Positions 1 through 5,647 of a stretch of 7,966 nt of DNA are shown here, in pieces. Position 1 is the first letter of the stretch. The number at the start of each line of letters is the position of its first letter. The DNA is from an uncultured Oscillospiraceae bacterium (GTDB lineage: Bacteria; Bacillota; Clostridia; Oscillospirales; Acutalibacteraceae): assembly GCA_959596515.1 (NCBI GenBank), contig CAUFXR010000099.1, forward strand, positions 1-7,966, written 5' to 3'. The notes under the pieces are model-generated. The model worked only from the letters and a program-made list of their open reading frames with translations, searched no databases and was not told where the DNA came from. A program made the position numbers and the translations under genes.

Positions 1-350
1 GCCCGACTGGACCTACTGGTCCCACAGGCGCTGACGGCGCTACTGGCCCGACTGGGCCTACTGGTCCTACCGGTCCTACAGGCGCTACTGGAGCGACCGG
101 ACCTATCGGTCCCACAGGTCCTACTGGTCCGACTGGGCCTACTGGTCCGACTGGGCCTACTGGTCCCACGGGCGCTGACGGCGCTACTGGCCCGACTGGG
201 CCTACTGGTCCTACCGGTCCTACAGGCGCTACTGGAGCGACCGGACCTATCGGTCCCACAGGTCCTACTGGTCCGACTGGGCCTACTGGTCCCACAGGCG
301 CTACTGGAGCGACCGGACCTACCGGTCCCACAGGTCCTACTGGTCCGACC
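1..350 (+). repeat. Long direct repeats within the collagen region (period 144 bp, sub-period 72 bp)
   Basis: Positions 27-148 and 171-292 are identical over 122 bp at an offset of 144 bp (48 codons). Sequence 5' of each copy (1-26 against 145-170) differs at only three positions. The segment starting ggcgctactggagcgaccgg occurs at 81, 225 and 297, the last offset by 72 bp (24 codons, eight G-X-Y triplets) with one change (ATC to ACC). All offsets keep the frame, so recombination or slippage would change collagen length without a frameshift. Identity at the DNA level, including synonymous positions, points to recent duplication. Confidence 0.9.
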
Positions 351-911
351 GGATCTGACGGTACGGCGGCTACTGTTAATGTAGGAACCGTGACTACCGG
401 TGATCCCGGAACAAATGCCAGCGTAACTAATTCTGGGACCGACACAAACGCCGTTTTGGATTTTGTGATCCCCGGAGGAACAACGGGAACGCCAGATGTT
501 CTTTCCACCGTAAACACCAATTCGCAAACCACCGTCTCTGGAACTCCATTGACCTTTAATGACAATTCTATAAATTCCGGAAGCCTAATGGCACACTCCA
601 CAGGCACAAACGATATACAGATTACCCAACCCGGAGTCTACCAGGCCAATTTCTATAGCACCGCCTCTACAGGCGCTGATACTCCCACGCCTGCCACCCT
701 AACGGTTGGTCTAAGCGTCAACAACACTCCTGTTACAGGTGCCGCGGTTTCTAAGACCTTTACCACTACCGACGAAATGACCAATCTGTCTTTCAGTGTG
801 CCTTTCCAGGTTACAACGACTCCTACTACCGTTCAAGTGGTACCCAATGACTCGGGCTTTGAGATGACCAACACCGCCCTGAATATACTTCGTCTGGGCG
901 ACGCCACGTAA
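3..911 (+). CDS. Collagen-like (Gly-X-Thr repeat) protein with BclA-like C-terminal domain, 5'-partial
   Basis: The reading frame is open from the window edge to the TAA at 909-911, so 302 residues are visible and the N-terminus is missing. Residues 1-120 are about 40 consecutive X-Y-Gly triplets, mostly PTG with some ATG, ADG, PIG and SDG. Threonine dominates the Y position, as in bacterial collagens such as Bacillus BclA, where Thr is glycosylated. After the last triplet (about 362) comes a linker, TAATVNVGTVTTGDPGTNAS, and a roughly 130-residue Thr/Ser/Asn-rich, beta-strand-like domain beginning near VLSTVNTNSQT. It contains QPGVYQANFY and ends in NTALNILRLGDAT, resembling the TNF-like trimerisation domains of exosporium collagens. 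The likely role is a trimeric surface, spore-coat or exosporium filament. This is inferred from family resemblance; no signal peptide or anchor can be judged because the start is absent. The GTG at 390 is internal and is not the start. Confidence 0.88.
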   Translation, partial: PTGPTGPTGADGATGPTGPTGPTGPTGATGATGPIGPTGPTGPTGPTGPTGPTGPTGADGATGPTGPTGPTGPTGATGATGPIGPTGPTGPTGPTGPTGATGATGPTGPTGPTGPTGSDGTAATVNVGTVTTGDPGTNASVTNSGTDTNAVLDFVIPGGTTGTPDVLSTVNTNSQTTVSGTPLTFNDNSINSGSLMAHSTGTNDIQITQPGVYQANFYSTASTGADTPTPATLTVGLSVNNTPVTGAAVSKTFTTTDEMTNLSFSVPFQVTTTPTTVQVVPNDSGFEMTNTALNILRLGDAT

Positions 912-963
912 TAGCGGCCATATTTGACCAAAAGATCTATCGTGACGCTTTAGAGGTACCCGT

Positions 964-1170
964 ATGAAAATCTATCACTGTGACGATCCAAAGGAAAATC
1001 CCATTCCCTTGTGGCTGCGGGAAAGCAAATCGTCCAAGGCTCCAGAGTCCCAAAAGGCGGCAGAACCTCTTTCTCAAGATTTAAGCGCCTTCTTTCCCGA
1101 CTTTTACCGACCATGGAAAAAGAAAAAAGGAACCTTTGGTTCTCCCCTTGAACGCACAAATCACCATTGA
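964..1170 (+). CDS. Small hypothetical protein downstream of the collagen-like gene
   Basis: This 68-residue ORF starts MKIYHCDDPKENPIPLWLRE and ends GSPLERTNHH. I do not recognise the family. It is rich in Lys, Pro and Ser and has no clear membrane segment or signal peptide, so a soluble, partly disordered product is likely. An AGAGGT sequence at 952-956 sits about seven bases before the ATG and could serve as a ribosome binding site. The gene begins 52 bp after the collagen stop, and its TGA lies two bases before the perfect-stem terminator at 1173. It would therefore be the last gene of the collagen transcript. The ORF is short and could be chance, but RBS, position and terminator fit together. 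Confidence 0.45.
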   Translation: MKIYHCDDPKENPIPLWLRESKSSKAPESQKAAEPLSQDLSAFFPDFYRPWKKKKGTFGSPLERTNHH

Positions 1171-1172
1171 CT

Positions 1173-1219
1173 AAAAAGGCCGCGGACCCGTGAAATATCA
1201 CGGGTCCGCGGCCTTTTTT
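1173..1219 (+). terminator. Strong intrinsic terminator with a 21-bp perfect stem
   Basis: Arms 1173-1193 and 1198-1218 are perfectly complementary, with a GC-rich core ggccgcggacccgtga, a four-base loop (aata, 1194-1197) and a run of six T (1214-1219). It closes the + strand collagen / small-ORF transcript. Because the left arm starts with five A, the opposite strand also ends in a T run, so it could stop minus-strand readthrough as well. Confidence 0.95.
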
Positions 1220-1577
1220 GCTTTCCTTGAATGTTAAGAACAGCCTCCTGACAATGTAAAAATCTCAAAGCCTTCAATAGAGAAGCGTTCGGTGTGCACT
1301 GGCGGATGGTACAAGCGTCTTTATCCCTAAAACAGAATTTCCCACAGCCAGGCAGCATGCTGGTTTTCGATTGTCATGCTATCCGTATCTCAATGAGAAG
1401 TTTATTTTTTCGTTGAGCTCTTCAGCCGTCAGGCGGATTTCCAACCTCCTACTCCCCGCGATGCGATCGGGAAAGCGCGGATCTAAGCTGTCACGATAAT
1501 GACATAATAGCGCAAATGCTTTAAGAGATTTCCCCATAGGCGGGACATTAGAGATAAGGAAAAGGACTCGGGAAACG
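1220..1577. other. Intergenic stretch without a supportable gene
   Basis: These bases lie between the two convergent terminators. The minus strand has an open frame at 1379-1633 (84 codons), but its start lies inside the pyrG terminator hairpin and no good RBS precedes it. Directly after its stop, another minus frame (1377-1234) reads plausible protein-like sequence (RRLYHPPVHTERFSIEGFEI) but is cut by two in-frame stops at codons 17 and 19. This could be a decayed gene or chance. A 10-bp palindrome, CAGCATGCTG, lies at 1353-1362. I see no tRNA, promoter or mobile-element ends. Confidence 0.5.
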
Positions 1578-1626
1578 ACGATAAAAATAAAAAACTTCCC
1601 CGAAAAATATGCTTCAGGGAAGTTTT
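1578..1626 (-). terminator. Intrinsic terminator of the pyrG operon
   Basis: On the minus strand, aaaacttccc (1617-1626) and gggaagtttt (1591-1600) form a 10-bp stem with a 16-base loop. It is followed by a T-rich tract read from 1590 down to about 1578 (ttattttta after the stem's own T run). It lies about 107 bp downstream of the pyrG stop, on the correct strand to end the nitrogen / CTP synthase transcript. Confidence 0.85.
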
Positions 1627-1732
1627 GGTTCATCCGATCAACTCACTTATTGGATCGTTCGACTTTTCATAGCTGAATTTTAAAAATAAATATCACAGCT
1701 GTTTTTCCACCGGCTTAGGTTCCACAGAAAAT

Positions 1733-3334
1733 TCATTTCTGATTTTTCAGCGCCGCGGCGATAAACTCCCGGAACAGGGGCTGCGCCCGATTGGGCCGGG
1801 ATTTAAACTCGGGGTGGTATTGAACTCCCACATAGAAGTCATACCTTGGCAGTTCCACCGCCTCTACCAGCCGACCGTCTGGCGAAGTGCCGGAAAGAAC
1901 CAAACCGGCTTTCTCCAGCTGCTGGCGGTAACTGTTGTTAAACTCGTAGCGGTGCCTATGTCTTTCCCGCACGGAGCGCTTCTCATACGCCTTTTCCAGC
2001 ACCGTGCCGGGTTTGATCTCACAGGGGTACGCTCCCAGCCGCATAGTGCCGCCTTTGGGCAGGTTCCCCTGCTGATCCGGCATCAGATCGATCACCGGGT
2101 GAGCGCATCCGGGGTCAAATTCGCTGGAATTCGCGTCGCTCCAGGAAAGGACGTTTCTGGCGTATTCGATCACCGCCACCTGCATTCCAAGGCAGATGCC
2201 AAAATAAGGGACACGGTTATCCCTGGCGTAATGGGCCGCGTGGATCATCCCTTGAATCCCTCGGCCGCCAAAACCGCCGGGCACGATGATGCCGTCCATT
2301 CCCTCTAAATAGCGGAAACAGCTTTTCTCCGTCAGTTTTTCCGAATCCACCCACTTGATTTTTACCTTGGCGTTGTTTTCGTAACCGGCATGGGACAAGG
2401 CTTCGGCCACGGAAAGATAGGCGTCGTGAAGTTTTACATATTTCCCCACCAAGGCGATATTCACCGTCTTGTCGGCGTTTTCGATCCGATCCAGCATCTG
2501 CTTCCATTCCGTTAAGTCGCAAGGGCCGCAGGAAAGCTGAAGCTCCCGGCAGACAATATCCGCCAGTCCTTTTTCTTCCAGCATCATCGGCGCCTGGTAC
2601 AGCACCGGCAAGGTCAGATTCTCAATCACGCAATCCTCCTGCACATTGCAAAACAGGGCGATCTTCTGCCGGATAGACTGGTCAATCGGTTCGTCGCACC
2701 GGGCGATGATAATATCCGGCATAATTCCAAAGGACTGCAGCTCCTTTACCGAGTGCTGGGTCGGTTTGGATTTGTGCTCGCCGGAACTCTTAAGATAGGG
2801 CACCAGAGTCACGTGCAGAAACAGACAGTTGTGCCGTCCCACCTCGTGGGACACCTGCCGGATAGCCTCCAAAAAAGGCTGGCTTTCAATATCGCCGGTA
2901 GTGCCGCCGATTTCAGTGATCACCACATCGGCGCCGGTCTTTTGGCCAACCGTATAAATAAAGCTTTTGATTTCATTTGTGATATGGGGAATCACCTGAA
3001 TGGTCTCTCCCAGATATTCTCCCCGGCGCTCCTTTTGCAGAACATTCCAGTAAACCTTACCAGTGGTCAGATTGGAAAATTGGTTTAGGTCCTCGTCGAT
3101 AAACCGTTCGTAATGGCCTAAATCCAGGTCTGTTTCCGCGCCATCCTCGGTGACGAATACCTCACCGTGCTGATAGGGGCTCATAGTGCCCGGGTCCACA
3201 TTGATATAAGGATCCAGTTTCTGCGCGGCCACCTGAAGTCCTCTGGCCTTCAGCAGCCGGCCCAACGACGCCGCGGTAATCCCCTTTCCCAAACCAGAGA
3301 CAACACCGCCGGTTACAAAAATATATTTTGTCAT
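1733..3334 (-). CDS. pyrG: CTP synthase (glutamine-hydrolysing)
   Basis: Cytoplasmic enzyme that aminates UTP to CTP using ATP and glutamine, the last step of de novo CTP synthesis. The 533-residue product is full length for the family. The N-terminal synthase domain (1 to about 267) starts MTKYIFVTGGVVSGLGKG, with the ATP-binding SGLGKG at 13-18 (Lys17), then DPYINVDPGTMSPYQHGEVF, DGAETDLDLGHYERF at 64-78 and EIGGTTGDIE at 141-150. The C-terminal class I amidotransferase domain (about 292-533) has VPGGFGGRG at 351-359, the nucleophile Cys381 in GICLGMQ, and His507/Glu509 in VQYHPEF. A TTG codon 7 residues upstream also opens the frame, but the RBS AAGGAG (3343-3348) sits inside that extension, eight bases before the ATG at 3334, so I chose the ATG. 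It is the last gene of the minus-strand cluster, 220 bp after the ANTAR gene, with no obvious promoter in the repeat-filled gap. Confidence 0.98.
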   Translation of the reverse strand: MTKYIFVTGGVVSGLGKGITAASLGRLLKARGLQVAAQKLDPYINVDPGTMSPYQHGEVFVTEDGAETDLDLGHYERFIDEDLNQFSNLTTGKVYWNVLQKERRGEYLGETIQVIPHITNEIKSFIYTVGQKTGADVVITEIGGTTGDIESQPFLEAIRQVSHEVGRHNCLFLHVTLVPYLKSSGEHKSKPTQHSVKELQSFGIMPDIIIARCDEPIDQSIRQKIALFCNVQEDCVIENLTLPVLYQAPMMLEEKGLADIVCRELQLSCGPCDLTEWKQMLDRIENADKTVNIALVGKYVKLHDAYLSVAEALSHAGYENNAKVKIKWVDSEKLTEKSCFRYLEGMDGIIVPGGFGGRGIQGMIHAAHYARDNRVPYFGICLGMQVAVIEYARNVLSWSDANSSEFDPGCAHPVIDLMPDQQGNLPKGGTMRLGAYPCEIKPGTVLEKAYEKRSVRERHRHRYEFNNSYRQQLEKAGLVLSGTSPDGRLVEAVELPRYDFYVGVQYHPEFKSRPNRAQPLFREFIAAALKNQK

Positions 3335-3342
3335 GATTTTCG

Positions 3343-3348
3343 CTCCTT
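3343..3348 (-). promoter_or_regulatory. pyrG ribosome binding site (AAGGAG)
   Basis: AAGGAG on the minus strand lies eight bases before the ATG at 3334. It decides the start in favour of that ATG over the in-frame TTG at 3355, because the longer form would place the RBS within coding sequence. Confidence 0.85.
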
Positions 3349-3355
3349 CTCCCAA

Positions 3356-3369
3356 GGCTGCTGGCAGCC
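3356..3369 (-). other. Small hairpin just upstream of the pyrG RBS
   Basis: GGCTGC and GCAGCC flank a two-base centre, giving a 5-6 bp GC-rich stem that ends eight bases before the AAGGAG. No T tract follows, so it is not a terminator. It may be a processing or stabilising structure, or may simply mark the edge of the repeat region. Confidence 0.4.
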
Positions 3370-3399
3370 CGGTAACTTGGTAAAGCTTCCCCGCCCGGA

Positions 3400-3566
3400 G
3401 TTAGCTTCCGCTCAGGGTTATTTCGCCCACGGTAACTTTCGCCCGGGTAACTTCCGCCGAGACAACTTCTGCCAAGGCAGCTTCCACCGGGGATAGCTTT
3501 CACCGAGGCAGCTTCCGCCGGGGTATCTTTCACCAGGGTAACTCCCGCTCAGGGTCAGCTTTCGTA
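3400..3566. repeat. Degenerate 15-bp tandem repeat array between the ANTAR gene and pyrG
   Basis: About eleven head-to-tail units follow the approximate + strand consensus GGTAACTTYCRCCGR. They start at 3400, 3416, 3431, 3446, 3461, 3476, 3491, 3507, 3522, 3537 and 3552. Most are 15 bp; single extra bases occur near 3415 and in the 3491-3506 unit. The last unit overlaps the stop codon and final codons of the ANTAR gene. In the + frame from 3416 the units read GYFAH GNFRP GNFRR DNFCQ GSFHR, and after a one-base shift DSFHR GSFRR GIFHQ GNSRS, which looks like pentapeptide-repeat sequence. No start codon or RBS makes it a gene, and the indels break both strands' frames. It may be a minisatellite or a fragment of a pentapeptide-repeat gene. 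Confidence 0.85.
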
Positions 3567-4124
3567 GGTGCGGAGAATATCCTCCGCCACCTCCCGGCGG
3601 GAAACCCGCTGGTCCATAGCCTTTTTTTCTATATACCGGTGGGCCTGCTGCTCTGTGAAATCAGAATATTGGATCAGCACGCACTTGGCCCGGTCCACCA
3701 GCCGGATATCATCGATCTTCTTTTGCAGTCTGGTATTCTCGTTTTTCAGTCCCAGCATCCTCCGCCGGGCCGCCGCCACAAGCTTCAGGGATTGGCAGAA
3801 AAATTGTCTGCTGATGGGCTTCGGCAGCACCATCGCGCCGCTGTCTTCCACCCGGGCGGAAACCTCATCGGCGATCTCCGCTTTCACCAGCAGCAATACG
3901 CCCGCGTCGGTGCTTTGAGCCGCCCACAGCGCCAGCTGCTCTCCCGACTCATCCCGCAGAGGAGCGTTGATGATCACCAGGCTGAAGTCATCCTCCGCCA
4001 TTTTCCGCCTGGCTTCCCCACTGTTATCGGCGAAAAATCCCTGGCCGTATTCCTGGCCCCGTAGCAGTTCCCGCAGAAACTCCTGTCCCTTCTCGCTTCC
4101 GGAGACAACTAACACTCTTTCCAT
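3555..4124 (-). CDS. ANTAR-domain response regulator with pseudo-receiver domain
   Basis: The product has 189 residues. Residues 1 to about 115 resemble a CheY-like receiver (MERVLVVSGSEKG, then DDFSLVIINAPLRDESGEQL, VLPKPISRQFF). The usual phosphoacceptor Asp at the end of strand 3 is Asn53, and the N-terminal acidic pair is absent; Lys102 is kept. A short coiled coil (about 120-140) leads into an ANTAR domain (about 133-187) with DRAKCVLIQ, FTEQQAHRYIEKKAMDQR and REVAEDIL. ANTAR proteins of the NasT, AmiR and EutV type bind paired hairpins in nascent mRNA and prevent termination. The gene lies 47 bp after glnA, so nitrogen-metabolism leaders are the probable targets (inference). With no phosphorylatable Asp, control is likely by partner protein or ligand. 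The start is the ATG at 4124; only a weak GAGGG precedes it closely, suggesting modest translation or dependence on upstream translation. Confidence 0.93.
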   Translation of the reverse strand: MERVLVVSGSEKGQEFLRELLRGQEYGQGFFADNSGEARRKMAEDDFSLVIINAPLRDESGEQLALWAAQSTDAGVLLLVKAEIADEVSARVEDSGAMVLPKPISRQFFCQSLKLVAAARRRMLGLKNENTRLQKKIDDIRLVDRAKCVLIQYSDFTEQQAHRYIEKKAMDQRVSRREVAEDILRTYES

Positions 4125-4171
4125 TCCCTCACCCGGCTTCCTCTTCTAAGATTGGATTCGACGCGTTTCTG

Positions 4172-5494
4172 TCAAATGGTGGTAAAATACAGCTTTCGTT
4201 CTGCGGCAATCCGGTCTTCCGCAGCCTGATACTGTCTCCAATCCTCCAGCTTCACAGCGCAGTAATTTTCCAGGGTCTTTGCCGGCAAAACTCTTTGGAC
4301 AAACTGGCTATTCCTCGCCAGAGAGACCGCTTCCTCTAACGTTTCTGGCAGAGCGGACATTTCCGCCAAAAATTTAGGGTCCGCGGCATAAAGGTTCTGA
4401 TCCACAGCCGGACACAGGGGCAGCTCCCGACGGATGCCATCCAAACCCGCCTGCAGCAGCATAGCGAAAGCTAAATGAGGGTTGCAGGATGGGTCCGGAG
4501 AGCGAAGCTCCATCCTGCTCTGGGCGCCGGTAGCCGCGGGAATTCGGATCAGCTGAGAACGGTTTTGATGGGACCAGGAAAGGTATTTAGGTGCCTCAAA
4601 GGCCCCAAACCGAGCGTAGGAATTGGTCAGGGGATTCAGAAAAACGGTAATTTCCCGGATATGATCCAATACACCGGCCATAAAATGTTCCGCCTCTGGG
4701 CAGTGACCTTCATTGGGCGCGGTTTTGAAAATATTTCTACCGCCCTGGGAAAGAGAAATGTTCACGTGCAGGCCACTGCCGCTTTTATCCGGCAGGGGTT
4801 TAGGCATAAAGCTGGCGTACAGGCCGTTTCTGGACGCGATGGATTTCACCGCCGCTTTAAAGGTCAAAAGATTATCGGCGGCGGTCAGGGCGTCGCTGTA
4901 TTTAAAATCGATCTCATTCTGTCCCGGTCCCTGCTCGTGATGGGAAGCCTCAGGATGGATTCCCATTTCCTCCAGGGTCAGACAGATTTCCCGGCGTACG
5001 TTCTCCCCCTTGTCATTGGGCGCGATATCGCAGTAACCCCCGAAGTCATGGGGGTTCATGGTGGGGTTTCCCTTTTCGTCGGTCTCGAACAGATAAAACT
5101 CGCATTCCGCGCCGATTTTGCAGACATATCCCATTTGAGCCGCCTCTTTCACGGCTTTTTGCAAAATATGCCGGGAGCTTCCCTCAAAGGGCCTGCCGTC
5201 GGGATAGTTCACGTTGCAGAACAGCCGCACCACCCGGCCGTGGGAGGGCCGCCAGGGCAAAATAGAAAGTGTGGAGGGATCCGGCGTGATAAACAGGTCA
5301 GATTGCTCCACATTGAGAAACCCGCGAACCGCGGAGGCGTCGAAGGTTATCCCCGTTTCAAACGCCCGGGGCAGTTCGTCGGGCATTACGGAAATATTTT
5401 TCTGTATGCCGAACATATCGCTGAACGCCAGGCGGATAAACTTCACATCGTTTTCCTGTACAAACCGCAGAACTTCTAATTCCGTATCAGTCAT
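4172..5494 (-). CDS. glnA: Glutamine synthetase, type I (GSI-alpha-like)
   Basis: Cytoplasmic ATP-dependent ligase making glutamine from glutamate and ammonia; type I enzymes are dodecamers. The 440 residues match the GSI-alpha length (Bacillus subtilis, 444). The beta-grasp domain covers about 15-100 and the catalytic domain follows. Visible active-site motifs are GAECEFYLF (Glu130, Glu132), ASHHEQGPGQNEIDFKYSDA at 183-202 (Glu187, Glu194), GSGLHVNISL (His243), NSYARFGAFEAPKYLSW with flap Glu300, NRSQLIRIPA, and RMELRSPDP (Glu329, Arg331). I see no adenylylation-site motif of the GSI-beta type. Asn61 stands where B. subtilis GlnA has Arg62, a residue important for glutamine feedback inhibition. 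A strong AAGGAGG at 5503-5509 lies eight bases before the ATG. A likely promoter and a hairpin-containing leader precede the gene, so it can be expressed apart from the upstream genes. Confidence 0.97.
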   Translation of the reverse strand: MTDTELEVLRFVQENDVKFIRLAFSDMFGIQKNISVMPDELPRAFETGITFDASAVRGFLNVEQSDLFITPDPSTLSILPWRPSHGRVVRLFCNVNYPDGRPFEGSSRHILQKAVKEAAQMGYVCKIGAECEFYLFETDEKGNPTMNPHDFGGYCDIAPNDKGENVRREICLTLEEMGIHPEASHHEQGPGQNEIDFKYSDALTAADNLLTFKAAVKSIASRNGLYASFMPKPLPDKSGSGLHVNISLSQGGRNIFKTAPNEGHCPEAEHFMAGVLDHIREITVFLNPLTNSYARFGAFEAPKYLSWSHQNRSQLIRIPAATGAQSRMELRSPDPSCNPHLAFAMLLQAGLDGIRRELPLCPAVDQNLYAADPKFLAEMSALPETLEEAVSLARNSQFVQRVLPAKTLENYCAVKLEDWRQYQAAEDRIAAERKLYFTTI

Positions 5495-5502
5495 AACAAA
5501 AT

Positions 5503-5509
5503 CCTCCTT
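5503..5509 (-). promoter_or_regulatory. glnA ribosome binding site (AAGGAGG)
   Basis: A near-perfect Shine-Dalgarno, eight bases before the ATG at 5494. It is much stronger than the site of the following ANTAR gene, consistent with high glutamine synthetase output. Confidence 0.85.
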
Positions 5510-5542
5510 GTGGTTAGGCTGTTTTTATCTTTTTTCCTCGTT

Positions 5543-5588
5543 GAGGCCTCGGCTTCCTGGGCGAAACCCGCCAGGCTTTCGGGGCCTC
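5543..5588 (-). other. Hairpin in the glnA 5' leader
   Basis: In the minus-strand RNA, GAGGCC (5583-5588) pairs with GGCCTC (5543-5548). Inside it, CCTGG (5571-5575) pairs with CCAGG (5556-5560) plus two C-G pairs, separated by an internal loop, giving a 46-base imperfect stem-loop. The RNA after it is A-rich (AACGAGGAAAAAAGATAAAA), not U-rich, so it is not an intrinsic terminator. It lies within the roughly 118-base leader predicted between the promoter and glnA. I could not find two clear hexaloop hairpins (A at loop position 1, G at 4) as expected of an ANTAR target, so its role is open. Confidence 0.55.
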
Positions 5589-5618
5589 TTCGCTGGTTTT
5601 ATTGGTTTGGATACCGTT

Positions 5619-5647
5619 ATTATACAACATAGGAGTTAATTTTGTAT
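5619..5647 (-). promoter_or_regulatory. Likely sigma-A promoter for glnA
   Basis: Minus strand: -10 TATAAT at 5619-5624 matches the consensus fully, and -35 TATACA at 5642-5647 matches 4 of 6, with a 17-base spacer. The -35 lies in the last codons of the GXGXG gene, within a 10-bp palindrome TGTATATACA (5642-5651). Transcription would start near 5612, giving a leader of about 118 bases. This is a sequence match only. Confidence 0.6.

Noticed and set aside
1..350. Possible CRISPR array from repeated units
   Set aside because: Repeats are contiguous, in-frame G-X-Y codons with no unique spacers.
924..952. Promoter for the small ORF from TTGACC at 924-929
   Set aside because: No acceptable -10 element lies 16-18 bases downstream; cotranscription with the collagen gene is simpler.
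950..1358. Minus-strand frames at 950-1201 and 1161-1358
   Set aside because: Both run through the perfect terminator stem and lack an RBS, so they are unlikely to be translated.
1814..3088. Several + strand frames opposite pyrG
   Set aside because: All overlap well-conserved pyrG coding sequence on the other strand and read as low-complexity shadow proteins.
3400..3566. Possible CRISPR or iteron origin from 15-bp repeats
   Set aside because: Units are head-to-tail without spacers, too degenerate for CRISPR. No replication gene, AT-rich melting region or DnaA boxes are nearby.
4475..5479. 334-codon open frame on the + strand opposite glnA
   Set aside because: It is fully antisense to a clear glutamine synthetase gene with all its active-site motifs. 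GC-rich codons leave the opposite strand open, and the translation resembles no family.
5495..5612. Classical two-hairpin ANTAR target or glutamine riboswitch in the glnA leader
   Set aside because: The AxxGxx loops I could draw (for example AGCGAA, AACGAG) close with only one or two pairs, no terminator follows, and no known glnA-motif core was recognised. Only a plain hairpin is supported.
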